Assembly: GCA_964545075.1 (NCBI GenBank)
Contig: CAZJFS010000014.1
Coordinates: 1-46,395 of the forward strand
Origin: DAOPXV01 sp035352535
Lineage (GTDB): Bacteria; Muiribacteriota; UBA9980
Direction of reading: 5' to 3'
Length of the DNA stretch: 46,395 bases
The notes under the pieces are model-generated. The model had not been told where the DNA came from and made no database searches. It was given only the letters and a program-made list of their open reading frames with translations. Numbering within the stretch: position 1 is the first letter of the stretch; the number at the start of each line of letters is the position of its first letter. Positions 25,711-33,908 of this stretch are shown here, piece by piece. The position numbers and the translations under genes were made by a program.

Positions 25711-25789
25711 GACACTCAATGACCACATAGAAGGCAATGCTGCGCTATGGTTTATTTCATGCGTTTCATTTGGCATAAAACTCTCGTGT

Positions 25790-27592
25790 TTACTTCAAGG
25801 CGGCCGCACTCCTGTCTGATGTGAAAACTATTTTCCCGCTCACGATGGTCATCAGGACTGAAATTTCGCTGATTTTGTGTGGATCGATGGTCAGAATATC
25901 TTCATCGAGCACAATGAGATCGGCCAGTTTTCCAGTTTCGATGGAGCCTTTGATATCCTCCTGATGATTCTGATAGGCGCCGTTGATCGTGCATTGCCGG
26001 ATGGCTTCTTTGATCGGAATCTTCTGGCGCGGACCGAATACTTTGCCTGACGGCGATTCTCTCAACAGGCAGTTTTCTATTCCCAGCTTCCAGTCTGGAA
26101 CGACAATCGGCGCATCCGAACTCTGGGTAACAAGGACTCCCGCTTCGCTAAAATCACCCAGCGGCCACTGGTTGGAGTACCTTTCAATTTCCACTACATT
26201 GCCCATGAAATCAATAATTGCCGACATGATCTGGTTCTGCGTGCTCACGCCAATGTTATACTTCGCCATTTTGCGCATATCCGAAGTTTTCACAAAATCG
26301 CCGTGGATCACATAATGGCGGGCATCCCAGGGCTCTTCCTGCAACGCTTTGACGAATCCGTCGACGCAGGCGCTGACCGCCCTGTCGCCACAGGCATGAA
26401 CTCCAACCTGCATCCTTTTTTTATTCAGAAACCGTATGATCTCGATCAGCTCGTTATACTGCTGCAATTGGGTATCCCCTTTAACCACAAGGCCTCCGGT
26501 GCCGCCTCCAATATACTTATCGAACATCCAGGCGGTTTTTGACGGCGGAATGCCGTCGGCGAATGTTTTGGCGCCGGCCACTCTCAGCCAGTTATTTCCA
26601 AATCCGGTGCTTAAGCCCACCGACGCAAAGGCTTTTTCAAAATCCGCCTTACTGGCGGCCGTCCCGTTGGCGCTCCAGTTCAACAGAAGGTTCACGCGAA
26701 CGGTCCACTTGCCCTCTTTAAATTTTGTTCGATAGAAATCGTTGTAAAGGCTCCACAGTTCCGGGGAAACACTGGGATCGGTGACGCTTGTAACTCCCAT
26801 GGCCGTCATTTCCCGCATGGCGACGCCAAGCGCTTCGAACTGTTGTTCCCTTGATTGCTCGGGGATAAGAGATCTGATCAGAGGCTGCGCGTTTTCCTTG
26901 AAAAAACCTGTGGGTTCGCCGGTTTTAATATCGCGAACGATCTCTCCGCCGGTTGGATCAGCGGTGTTTTTAGTGACTTTGGCAAGTTCCAGAGCTTTGC
27001 TGTTGCACCAGGTGTTATGGCCGGAGAAATTTACCAGGCAGACAGGGTTATCCGGAGTTTGCCTGTCGATATCCTGACGGGTAGGGTATCTGACGCCGGG
27101 ATTTTCCATACATTCTTTCAGATATCCTTCATTCCAGCCCGAACCGCTGATCCACTCTCCGGGTTTTATCTCTTTGGCGCGTTTTTCAACCATAACCGCG
27201 ATATCGGCTATTGATTTTACGCTGGCTGAACTGACATCCAGAGACACGGGTGGTCTGGAAAGGCCGAACGACTGGAAATGAGTGTGAGTATCATTGATGC
27301 CTGGAAGAACGGTTTTCCCTTTCAGATCGATAACTCTTGTTTTACCGCCAGCCAGTTGTTTTATATCGCGGCTTTTGCCCACGGCAATAATCAGCTCATT
27401 TTTGACCGCGACGGCCTGCCGGATCGAAAATTCCCTGTCCACGGTGACGATGTTGCCATTGATTAATATCAGATCGGGCGTCAGTTCTTCCAGCGCTTTA
27501 GGAACAGCCGCATACGAAGCGGACGCCTCCAGAAGAAAAAAGCCCAATAGAACCAGTTTACATACTCTATTTAAAAATATTGACAAACGCAT
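25790..27592 (-). CDS. Secreted amidohydrolase, YtcJ-like (Amidohydro_3)
   Basis: A 600-residue metal-dependent hydrolase. A Sec signal peptide spans residues 1 to about 29 (ASASYAA). The amidohydrolase HxH is at 103-105 (GINDTHTHFQ), followed by the family set HACGDRAVSACVDGF, HYVIHGDFV and QSSDAPIVVPDWKLG, which give the further His and Asp ligands. The N-terminal composite beta domain (LILINGNIVTVDREF) and C-terminal KLADLIVLDEDILTIDP are typical for YtcJ-type N-substituted formamide deformylase-like or exoenzyme regulatory (AepA) proteins. Start: ATG at 27592 with AAGGAGAG about 9 bases upstream. Substrate unknown. It ends 241 bases before the precursor gene on the same strand. Confidence 0.9.
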   Translation of the reverse strand: MRLSIFLNRVCKLVLLGFFLLEASASYAAVPKALEELTPDLILINGNIVTVDREFSIRQAVAVKNELIIAVGKSRDIKQLAGGKTRVIDLKGKTVLPGINDTHTHFQSFGLSRPPVSLDVSSASVKSIADIAVMVEKRAKEIKPGEWISGSGWNEGYLKECMENPGVRYPTRQDIDRQTPDNPVCLVNFSGHNTWCNSKALELAKVTKNTADPTGGEIVRDIKTGEPTGFFKENAQPLIRSLIPEQSREQQFEALGVAMREMTAMGVTSVTDPSVSPELWSLYNDFYRTKFKEGKWTVRVNLLLNWSANGTAASKADFEKAFASVGLSTGFGNNWLRVAGAKTFADGIPPSKTAWMFDKYIGGGTGGLVVKGDTQLQQYNELIEIIRFLNKKRMQVGVHACGDRAVSACVDGFVKALQEEPWDARHYVIHGDFVKTSDMRKMAKYNIGVSTQNQIMSAIIDFMGNVVEIERYSNQWPLGDFSEAGVLVTQSSDAPIVVPDWKLGIENCLLRESPSGKVFGPRQKIPIKEAIRQCTINGAYQNHQEDIKGSIETGKLADLIVLDEDILTIDPHKISEISVLMTIVSGKIVFTSDRSAAALK

Positions 27593-27929
27593 GAGGCGAA
27601 ACTCTCCTTTTTTGTTATAAAAACTTGTTGCTGATAAGGAATTTATTTTCCTTCGAAAACATTTTTTGATAATTTAAAGTTGTACGAAAATAAACAACCA
27701 TGCCATCAAAAATCAGCTCTAATAAAGTAATTCACATCTTAACACAGTTAACGTACCATTAACAAGAGCTATTATTTTTTAATTTTCACCGTTAACAAAT
27801 TTATTTACGCGTGATAAAGCTTCACTTCGTTAAAATTTTATTTATCCGGATCAGCCAGCTTATAACCTTCAGGTTGTTATGTGTTTACACCGACTTCACA
27901 CGGCAGCAACGGTATCATCTTCGGAATTC

Positions 27930-27963
27930 ACTTTACTTTACATTTTACTTTACGTTACTTTAC
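27930..27963 (+). repeat. Four ACTTTAC heptamers immediately upstream of the pilin promoter
   Basis: ACTTTAC occurs exactly at 27930, 27935 (sharing two bases with the first), 27947 and 27957. The last copy ends at 27963, directly abutting the -35 element TTGACT (27964). The last two steps are 12 and 10 bases, close to one helical turn. The position suggests activator-binding sites or an UP-like element. Confidence 0.55.
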
Positions 27964-27992
27964 TTGACTTATCTTTCTTAAAATTGTATCAT
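27964..27992 (+). promoter_or_regulatory. Predicted sigma70-type promoter for the minor-pilin genes
   Basis: TTGACT at 27964-27969, spacer of 17 bases, TATCAT at 27987-27992. Each hexamer matches consensus at 5 of 6 positions. The start would be near 27999, giving a leader of about 66 bases that contains the 13-base tandem repeat. Confidence 0.6.
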
Positions 27993-28005
27993 TTACCAAA
28001 AACGC

Positions 28006-28031
28006 AAAGAGTAATTCTAAAGAGTAATTCT
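28006..28031 (+). repeat. Perfect 13-base tandem direct repeat in the pilin leader
   Basis: AAAGAGTAATTCT at 28006-28018 is repeated without a gap or mismatch at 28019-28031. It would be in the 5' untranslated RNA, about 7 to 32 bases after the predicted start. It might be a protein-binding site or a slippage product. Confidence 0.6.
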
Positions 28032-28064
28032 CTTGAAATAAAGTTTTAGAATATAAAGTTAAAT

Positions 28065-28499
28065 ATGCCGCACATAAAAACCGTTTCAAATAAAAAAGGC
28101 TTTTCACTTACCGAGATATTGCTCGCGATACTTATTTTCGCGATAACCGTCACGCCTTTAATACAACTTTTCATACAATCTACAAGGGAAGCCGAAAGCG
28201 CGTCGGATTATTATCAGGCGCATCATCTTCTTACAATCGAAATGGAAAAACTTAAATCGCTTTCAAGCCTTTATCCAGATGTTTTCAAAAAGAGTTTCCC
28301 TCAAAAATCAAAATATACCAAAACGTCAGGAAAATATTCCTGCGTCGTCACGATAAACCCTGAATTTGAAATGAAAGTTGCTTCAGCCTACGATGGCTCC
28401 ACGCTCGAAGTAATGCTCACGGAAATAGCCGCGGAAGCCAGTTGGACAATGACGTCGGGCCGAACGCAAAAACTGGTATATAACACCACGCTGGATTAG
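28065..28499 (+). CDS. Type IV prepilin-like protein, first of the minor-pilin cluster (PilV/GspI-like)
   Basis: A 144-residue prepilin with a 12-residue basic leader ending KKG, cleavage before FSLTEILLAILIFAITV, and the conserved Glu at mature position 5. The hydrophobic N-terminal helix continues to about residue 34. The rest is a small globular domain with one Cys (YSCVVTI). The ATG at 28065 has a weak ribosome-binding site (AAAG). It belongs with the two following genes, which together resemble minor pilins or pseudopilins that prime a type IV pilus or type II secretion pseudopilus. The pilB-type ATPase at 7952 is the only other such component in the window. Confidence 0.85.
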   Translation: MPHIKTVSNKKGFSLTEILLAILIFAITVTPLIQLFIQSTREAESASDYYQAHHLLTIEMEKLKSLSSLYPDVFKKSFPQKSKYTKTSGKYSCVVTINPEFEMKVASAYDGSTLEVMLTEIAAEASWTMTSGRTQKLVYNTTLD

Positions 28500-28591
28500 C
28501 GGAAAATATCGCCGCAATCAATAACCGGGTGAAAAGAGCATAGTTAATAAAGAGCCGAAAACCGTATAAACATCAAAAATAAGAGGGCGCG

Positions 28592-29134
28592 ATGGACTTT
28601 AGCGGCGACGCGAAACTCGTAAAACTTAATAATAAAAAAGGCTTTTCGATACCGCTGGTGGTGTCGCTTGCCCTGTTTCTGGCTATAATAACTTACGCCC
28701 TACAGGTATTCACGGCGCAGTCCGCCAAGAATATTCACTATACCGTCGATTTGAAAAAAGCCGAATATATAGCCGAAGCCGGACTAAAAAGAGCCGCCAG
28801 CTTCATAGGAGCGACCGCTTTTGAATCGCGTATCTACAAAAACGTCGCCAGTTTCTCTTTCGGCTACACGAATAATTATTCCGAAAACTACGGCGATGGA
28901 AAATATAATGTGACCATAGTCGATATTCCCGCGATAATATCGAATTTCGGGATCGATCTGCGCCCGTGCGAATATCAGGGCGTATTTTTATGGGCGAGCG
29001 GCAGTTACAGAAACGCGACGCGCTTCATACTCGCCCGTTATATTCCATCAGCCGGGACCCTGCCAATTTTCAAATATAAAAAGACCATAAATTCAAACGA
29101 AGAATATGAATATTTCAATATCGAAATAAATTGA
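28592..29134 (+). CDS. PilX/GspK-like prepilin lacking Glu5
   Basis: A 180-residue protein with a 17-residue leader ending NKKG, then FSIPLVVSLALFLAIITYAL. Position 5 of the mature form is Leu instead of Glu, as in tip pseudopilins of the GspK/PilX kind, which lack Glu5. After the helix comes KKAEYIAEAGLKRAASF, a pattern typical of PilX/GspK (AEYxAEAGL). The ATG at 28592 has GAGGG 4 bases upstream. It follows the first pilin by a 92-base gap in which no gene was found. Confidence 0.8.
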   Translation: MDFSGDAKLVKLNNKKGFSIPLVVSLALFLAIITYALQVFTAQSAKNIHYTVDLKKAEYIAEAGLKRAASFIGATAFESRIYKNVASFSFGYTNNYSENYGDGKYNVTIVDIPAIISNFGIDLRPCEYQGVFLWASGSYRNATRFILARYIPSAGTLPIFKYKKTINSNEEYEYFNIEIN

Positions 29135-29149
29135 AAGTGTTATTAAAAA

Positions 29150-30658
29150 ATGCGCGACAACCCGAAAAATTTTAAAAAAAACGCATATTCGCTTATCGAG
29201 CTTTTGATGTATCTTGCCCTTCTGGGCGTGGTAATGTCATTTGTAATAATGATATTTCGTCAGATGACCTGGCGCGACAGACTTGAAGGATACGCCGAAG
29301 ATAACGTCAGGATCAAGGCCGTCATGGATAAAGTAACCGATTCGGTAAAAAACGCCGTGGAAATAATCAAACCGGCGCCTGGAAAAATATCGAACAGGCT
29401 CATCGTTATGCGCGATGACGGCACTTACGAAAAACTCGGAATCTATAATGTCGGCGGAAAACCCAAATTTACGCTGACGCGTAATAAAAGCATTGAAAAA
29501 CTTGATGTTAACAATGATGAGGAACGCGAATCAAATGTTTTTTCGAATTTCGCGACATCTTTTTACGTGGCGAGGCCTTTTTATAATCACGCTCTGATCA
29601 AGGTTTCAACGCCTAAAAATTCGATGGTCACCGCCGCCTCGGCCGAGCTTTTAAAATATCCGAAAAATGTCCAGATCACAAAGTATTTCAGCTCAGATTT
29701 CAGGAAGAATTTTATTCACGATAATCTCGCCGTGAACGTTACGGCCGATTTCAGGCAAAAATATTCCGAGATAAAAAAAGGCTTTGAAGACGTAGTTTTA
29801 AATGAAAAAAACATTCGAAAGTTTATGGAGAATTTCGATAAATATTCGAAATCTCAAAATTTTTTAAAATCAAGGGCCATGCTAAAAGAGTTCATAAGCG
29901 ACAGACACACGACCGACATCGGCAAAATTATTTTTTATACGGCGGATATCATCGAAAAATGTTCCGCCGAGATATCGCTTTCATCCAAAATTTCAACCCT
30001 TTCATTCGAACCCGGAACGCCGGGCAATTACGCCGAAGAGATCTTCGGACGCGAACTTATAGGCGAATATAAAGCGTTCATGGTCAAAATAGCGAAATCT
30101 TCAAATCATCCTTCTCTTTTTACGATAAGACCCGACTGCCAGAGCCTGACTTACGAAATAATCCGGGTCTGCAACGCCAACAAAAATACGCTTATAGACA
30201 ACATGAGCCTTGCTACGCCATATACCGGAGAGTTATTAGACGATAATGGCAGCCCCATCAGCGTGATCAACATTAACTATGGGAAAACGGTCCCGATATC
30301 CATAAATGATGTCAATATCTATTCAGATATTGAAAAATGCCCGCCATTTAGTTCACCGGATACGCGTTTTTCTTCGATATACGAGGTAATCGATTCAAAA
30401 CTTCCATTTCTTTCCAATGATCAGACTTTCGCTCAAAATCTCGAAACTCTTTACTATGGCGTCAAAAAAGTTAAAAAAGTAACCATTTACGGCAGCAACA
30501 TCGATATTTTTGATTTCGACGTAAAATTCCCGATTAAGATTTCAATGCGAGGAATCGAATATGATCTGGCTTTTTTTGTGAGAATGGCGCAGGAAATGGC
30601 GCAAACGGAATTTCCGGATCTTTCACGATCAACGCCTATCCCAACATCGATCAAGTAA
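29150..30658 (+). CDS. Long PilW/PulJ-like prepilin
   Basis: A 502-residue prepilin-like protein. The leader ends KKNA and cleavage is predicted before YSLIELLMYLALLG, so position -1 is Ala, not the usual Gly, while Glu5 is kept. After the N-terminal helix comes a PilW/GspJ-like start (DRLEGYAEDNVRIKAVMDK). The remainder, about 400 residues, is far longer than usual minor pilins and shows no recognised domain; it may be a surface or adhesive extension. Starts 15 bases after the previous gene; ribosome-binding site weak. Confidence 0.8.
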   Translation: MRDNPKNFKKNAYSLIELLMYLALLGVVMSFVIMIFRQMTWRDRLEGYAEDNVRIKAVMDKVTDSVKNAVEIIKPAPGKISNRLIVMRDDGTYEKLGIYNVGGKPKFTLTRNKSIEKLDVNNDEERESNVFSNFATSFYVARPFYNHALIKVSTPKNSMVTAASAELLKYPKNVQITKYFSSDFRKNFIHDNLAVNVTADFRQKYSEIKKGFEDVVLNEKNIRKFMENFDKYSKSQNFLKSRAMLKEFISDRHTTDIGKIIFYTADIIEKCSAEISLSSKISTLSFEPGTPGNYAEEIFGRELIGEYKAFMVKIAKSSNHPSLFTIRPDCQSLTYEIIRVCNANKNTLIDNMSLATPYTGELLDDNGSPISVININYGKTVPISINDVNIYSDIEKCPPFSSPDTRFSSIYEVIDSKLPFLSNDQTFAQNLETLYYGVKKVKKVTIYGSNIDIFDFDVKFPIKISMRGIEYDLAFFVRMAQEMAQTEFPDLSRSTPIPTSIK

Positions 30659-30684
30659 TAAAAACCTCTTTTCAATGCAATCTA

Positions 30685-30706
30685 ATCAAATTCTTCGTGA
30701 TTTGAT
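30685..30706 (+). terminator. Weak hairpin after the pilin genes
   Basis: ATCAAAT (30685-30691) and ATTTGAT (30700-30706) form a 7-base AT-rich stem with an 8-base loop, followed by a T-containing stretch (CAAACTTCTTTT). It is weak for an intrinsic terminator. Confidence 0.3.
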
Positions 30707-30715
30707 CAAACTTCT

Positions 30716-30740
30716 TTTACAATTGTTTACAATTATTTAC
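30716..30740 (+). repeat. Three TTTAC motifs at exact 10-base spacing upstream of the metalloprotease promoter
   Basis: TTTAC begins at 30716, 30726 and 30736, and the first two are within the perfect decamer-like repeat TTTACAATT. The last copy ends 10 bases before the -35 at 30751. Resembles the TTTAC repeats at 27930-27963. Confidence 0.5.
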
Positions 30741-30750
30741 TTTAAAAAAA

Positions 30751-30779
30751 TTGACAAAGGCCTTGCTAAATGCAATAAT
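30751..30779 (+). promoter_or_regulatory. Predicted sigma70-type promoter for the secreted HExxH gene
   Basis: TTGACA (perfect -35) at 30751-30756, 17-base spacer, AATAAT (5 of 6) at 30774-30779. The start would be near 30786, leaving a leader of about 143 bases, AT-rich, before the ATG at 30929. Confidence 0.65.
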
Positions 30780-30928
30780 GAATATAGAAGAATTATCCTT
30801 GCAGTTTTATTTTTATTTTTATTTATTTTATAGTCCGGTCATTTTTATTTTATAAGCATAACGATTCGTTTTATTGTAAATTTTGTCTTTAATTATTTAT
30901 TTTTAAAAAAATCAGGGAGGGAGAACTT

Positions 30929-31915
30929 ATGTTAAAAAGGAAAATAACTGTTCTTTGCATTTCAATATTAATGCTTATGGTTATTGGCGTTTCAGCATTT
31001 TCATACGCCGCGGAACCTCTTTCGCCGGCAAACGGCTCGGTTTTAAAAACACTGACGCCCGATCTCATCTGGACAGGTGAAAAAGGCGTATCTCAATACG
31101 ACATCTGGTTATTGAAAAAATCTCAGAACTTTTTCGGCATGTACATGCTCATAGGCCGTTCCGTTCGTGACGCTTCTTCGGCCACGCTTAAGATAAAGGC
31201 CGGAGTACTAACGGACGGCGGAGAATATATGTGGATGGTCCGCTCGGTAACTCCGAAATCGTTTTTCGGAAAATTTGGCAGCTCATTCAAATTCTCGATA
31301 AAAATAAAAGATACGGCCGCTACGACGACAACTACGACTCAGACCACCCAGAACCCGGGAACATCGACTGACCTCAATAGCGTATCCGGATTGATAAACG
31401 CCATCCGCGCCCAGTTTGGCGTAATAATGGAAAACGGCACCGCCCAGTGGGCTTTAAACGCGCTTAAAACGGTTTATAATGCTTTCGCGAAACTGCCGGC
31501 AGCTTTTCTTGGCAGAACGCAGACCGTTCAAAGACTCTCAACCACCTCTCTCGGTTCGGGCGTCATGGGATACGTCAATACCGGAACTCCCGGAAAAATT
31601 TACATAACCGATCTCGGCGTTCAGCTCGACCTCGCCGGAACGCTCGTGCATGAAATGACGCACTGCTTCCAGTTCAACGGCAACTCAAGCACCATGAACG
31701 CCTGGGCCCAGCAGTTCTGGAGCGCCAGAAACTCATATAACGGCCAGTCTCAGTACACGACAGCGCCGCCGACCGAATACGGAAAAACGAACGCCTATGA
31801 AGACATGGCCGAATCCGTAAGGCTTTATTACGCATCTTCAGCGTCCCTCCAGCAAAAGGATCCAGCCAGATACGAATTTGTAAAAACCAGGATCATGAGT
31901 AATAAAGTGTTCTAA
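30929..31915 (+). CDS. Secreted putative zinc metallopeptidase with N-terminal Ig/fibronectin-like domain
   Basis: A 328-residue secreted protein. A signal peptide covers about 1-27 (FSYAA). Residues of about 28-125 look like a beta-sandwich surface domain (LSPANGSVLKTLTPDLIWTG, GEYMWMVRSVTPKSF). A Thr-rich linker follows at about 130-145. The C-terminal domain carries HEMTH at 241-245, with candidate third ligands Glu291 or Glu295 in AYEDMAESVRLYY, the arrangement of gluzincin-type zinc proteases. The ribosome-binding site GGGAGGGAG lies just before the ATG. Protease activity is inferred, not proven; a family could not be assigned. Confidence 0.7.
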   Translation: MLKRKITVLCISILMLMVIGVSAFSYAAEPLSPANGSVLKTLTPDLIWTGEKGVSQYDIWLLKKSQNFFGMYMLIGRSVRDASSATLKIKAGVLTDGGEYMWMVRSVTPKSFFGKFGSSFKFSIKIKDTAATTTTTTQTTQNPGTSTDLNSVSGLINAIRAQFGVIMENGTAQWALNALKTVYNAFAKLPAAFLGRTQTVQRLSTTSLGSGVMGYVNTGTPGKIYITDLGVQLDLAGTLVHEMTHCFQFNGNSSTMNAWAQQFWSARNSYNGQSQYTTAPPTEYGKTNAYEDMAESVRLYYASSASLQQKDPARYEFVKTRIMSNKVF

Positions 31916-31959
31916 TGTCCACAAAAAATTCACCAAACCATCTAAGGAGAAATTTATCA

Positions 31960-32493
31960 ATGTATATAAAATATTCAACGCTCGCCATAGCATTAATTTT
32001 AGCGTTCGTAGTATATAAACCGGCTCTCGCCGCTGAACTCAAAAGCATAAACGATCTCTACCACAAAAATATAATTCCAGGAGTCACCCCGGCGAACGAA
32101 GCGCTTCCCAAAATGGGCGCCCATAAGAGCGAACGCAAAAACCCGGACGGCACCATAAGCTATATATTCGAAGAAAGAAAACCCGGATTTCCCGATGAAC
32201 TGACCGTCGATGCGGCAAAAAAAAACGTGGTCCATCTGGCCGTCGCCGTCCTTGATTCGACCGAATGTAATATCGTAGATGTTAAAAAAGTTATGGGCGA
32301 ACCTGATCGCGGCGGTTTTTCATTATACGCATTCTATCTGCGCGTCTATATTTACGCTCAAAAAGGCATGGTCTTCATAACGGATGATAAGGGCGGCCTT
32401 TTTGAAAAACAATACATCGAAAGGATGTCGCTTAACGATTTCGAGAAAAAATTCGGAAAAAACTTCCCTGAAAAAAATCCATACAAAATGTAA
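31960..32493 (+). CDS. Small secreted protein, unknown function
   Basis: A 177-residue protein with a signal peptide (MYIKYSTLAIALILAFVV, cleavage near ALAA). The start at 31960 is chosen because AAGGAGA precedes it; the overlapping ATG at 31915 has no ribosome-binding site and would bury the signal. The mature part (ELKSINDLYHKNIIPGVTPA; YIFEERKPGFPDELTVD) is unfamiliar. It begins 44 bases after the metallopeptidase stop and ends before an intrinsic terminator, so the two genes form a small operon and the product may assist or regulate the protease. Confidence 0.75.
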   Translation: MYIKYSTLAIALILAFVVYKPALAAELKSINDLYHKNIIPGVTPANEALPKMGAHKSERKNPDGTISYIFEERKPGFPDELTVDAAKKNVVHLAVAVLDSTECNIVDVKKVMGEPDRGGFSLYAFYLRVYIYAQKGMVFITDDKGGLFEKQYIERMSLNDFEKKFGKNFPEKNPYKM

Positions 32494-32547
32494 CGGACTC
32501 ATAATAGGTTCCGACACTCAAATCCTGAAAAACATCTCATAAGATAG

Positions 32548-32590
32548 AACCGGAGAATTCAGCTCTAAAAGGCTGGTTCTCCGGTTTTAA
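32548..32590 (+). terminator. Intrinsic terminator
   Basis: A perfect 10-base stem AACCGGAGAA (32548-32557) / TTCTCCGGTT (32577-32586) with an inner CAGC/GCTG pair, followed by a T-run in TTTTAATTT. It closes the metallopeptidase transcript just upstream of the next promoter. Confidence 0.8.
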
Positions 32591-32631
32591 TTTCAGGCAT
32601 CCGAGGCAAGCGCTGGAAACTTAAATAAAAA

Positions 32632-32660
32632 TTGACTTTAAAATTCGTATGCTTTATAAT
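32632..32660 (+). promoter_or_regulatory. Predicted sigma70-type promoter for the lipoprotein / FAD-dehydrogenase pair
   Basis: TTGACT at 32632-32637, 17-base spacer, TATAAT (perfect) at 32655-32660. The start would be near 32667, about 45 bases before the ATG at 32712. A longer reading of the gene from 32649 would begin inside this promoter, so it is excluded. Confidence 0.75.
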
Positions 32661-32711
32661 GAACCAAAACTGGAGGAATTTTCGGAACCGGATAAATTCA
32701 AGGAGGTTTTA

Positions 32712-33896
32712 ATGAAAAACTCAAAGATCAGCGCAAATAAAAGAGCCTCAAAATATTTTATTTATTTTATGACGATCTTTTTATTGTCCATAAACGCAGG
32801 ATGCGGCGGCGACACGGTCGGAGGCGCCTTATCCGACAGCAGCAAGATAGTCGACGTGAACTCTACGATCGATTATTCTTCTCTCAACTCGTCGCCGGGG
32901 CTTTTAGCCGCTCCCAGCCGTGACATAATGGCCAGCCGCGAAGTCGAGATAATAAATATCGAGACCGGCGCGATCATCGCCAAATGCGCTATAACAAATG
33001 ACGCAAACTCTATAATCAACGCAAAAGCATCGATCCCGGGCCTCACCGCCGGCAATTCGAAGGTATTCGCCATGGTGCAGTTCAAGGGCGACGGCAAGAT
33101 ATTATTCCGCCAGCTTCTCGGGCGCATACCTTACGAAAACGAGTTCAGCTACCATGTCAGCGTAAGCGTGAAGCCTAACGAAAGATCCACCGCCTGGGCG
33201 CTTGAAATGCTTCAGGACGTCAACGCCTTAAAATCAAATTTCGACGTTCCGATAGCGATCGCGGATTACACCGAAGCCATCGGAAAATCAAATATCGAAC
33301 TTGAGATTGAAAAAAAGACGGACTCGGCCCAGAGCGCTCAATTTACCGTCATAGAAAGCATAGTTAACCAACTGTCAAAGATAATGCGCAACAAATATAT
33401 CGCGACCGCCACCAAAACAGCTATATTTGAAACGGGAAACACCGATCTTGAAAATCTCATCAAAAACTATATGAGAGCTAAACTAAGCACCGACAGCAAG
33501 GTAAACGAATTCATGGACCCGCTTAAAAACACCGGATCGGTTATGTTGAACGGCGCGAATATAAATTTATTCACGAATGAAACGCAGATATCCTTCAACA
33601 GGCTTCCCGTCGTCTATAACGCGACCGCGACGCTTGCAAACGGAATGGTCACCATCGCCTATCAGGTTAACGACGCCGATTCCGATCCGTGCAGCGTAAA
33701 AGTTCTCTATTATCTCTCGGGAAGCACGCAGGGGCTGCCTCTCAGCCTTACCAGGTATAATTCGACAAGGGTCGAGCTAAATACTATCACGGCCACGGCC
33801 GACGTCATAGACGCGTCAAAAATATCGAGCTTCAAGATAGTTCCTTATGACGGAAAACTCGAAGGTTACGGCGTAGTGGTCGAACTGAAAAAATAA
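32712..33896 (+). CDS. Predicted lipoprotein, unknown function
   Basis: A 394-residue protein starting at the ATG at 32712 with AGGAGG about 5 bases upstream. A signal sequence (YFIYFMTIFLLSINAG) is followed by a Cys in LSINAGCGG, a slightly atypical lipobox. The mature part is acidic and beta-rich in its first third (VEIINIETGAIIAKCAI) and ends with a predicted Ig/cadherin-like segment (VVYNATATLANGMVTIAYQVNDADSDPCSVKV). No catalytic motif is seen. The next gene begins 12 bases later, so the pair is an operon under the promoter at 32632. Relationship between lipoprotein and dehydrogenase unknown. Confidence 0.75.
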   Translation: MKNSKISANKRASKYFIYFMTIFLLSINAGCGGDTVGGALSDSSKIVDVNSTIDYSSLNSSPGLLAAPSRDIMASREVEIINIETGAIIAKCAITNDANSIINAKASIPGLTAGNSKVFAMVQFKGDGKILFRQLLGRIPYENEFSYHVSVSVKPNERSTAWALEMLQDVNALKSNFDVPIAIADYTEAIGKSNIELEIEKKTDSAQSAQFTVIESIVNQLSKIMRNKYIATATKTAIFETGNTDLENLIKNYMRAKLSTDSKVNEFMDPLKNTGSVMLNGANINLFTNETQISFNRLPVVYNATATLANGMVTIAYQVNDADSDPCSVKVLYYLSGSTQGLPLSLTRYNSTRVELNTITATADVIDASKISSFKIVPYDGKLEGYGVVVELKK

Positions 33897-33908
33897 TCGG
33901 AGACTTTT

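Larger units (their letters stand above)
27593..28064. other. Intergenic region, 472 bases, divergent
   Basis: AT-rich gap between the amidohydrolase (leftwards) and the pilin genes (rightwards). The right half holds the ACTTTAC repeats, a near-consensus promoter and a 13-base tandem repeat described separately. No open frame with a ribosome-binding site and no tRNA were seen. A promoter for the amidohydrolase must lie in the left half but no convincing -35/-10 pair was found. Confidence 0.6.

Noticed and set aside
27594..27720. Promoter for the amidohydrolase
   Set aside because: No -35/-10 pair with acceptable spacing was found on the minus strand.
32649..32711. Upstream extension of the lipoprotein frame
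   Set aside because: It begins at the -10 of the predicted promoter; the ATG at 32712 has a strong ribosome-binding site.
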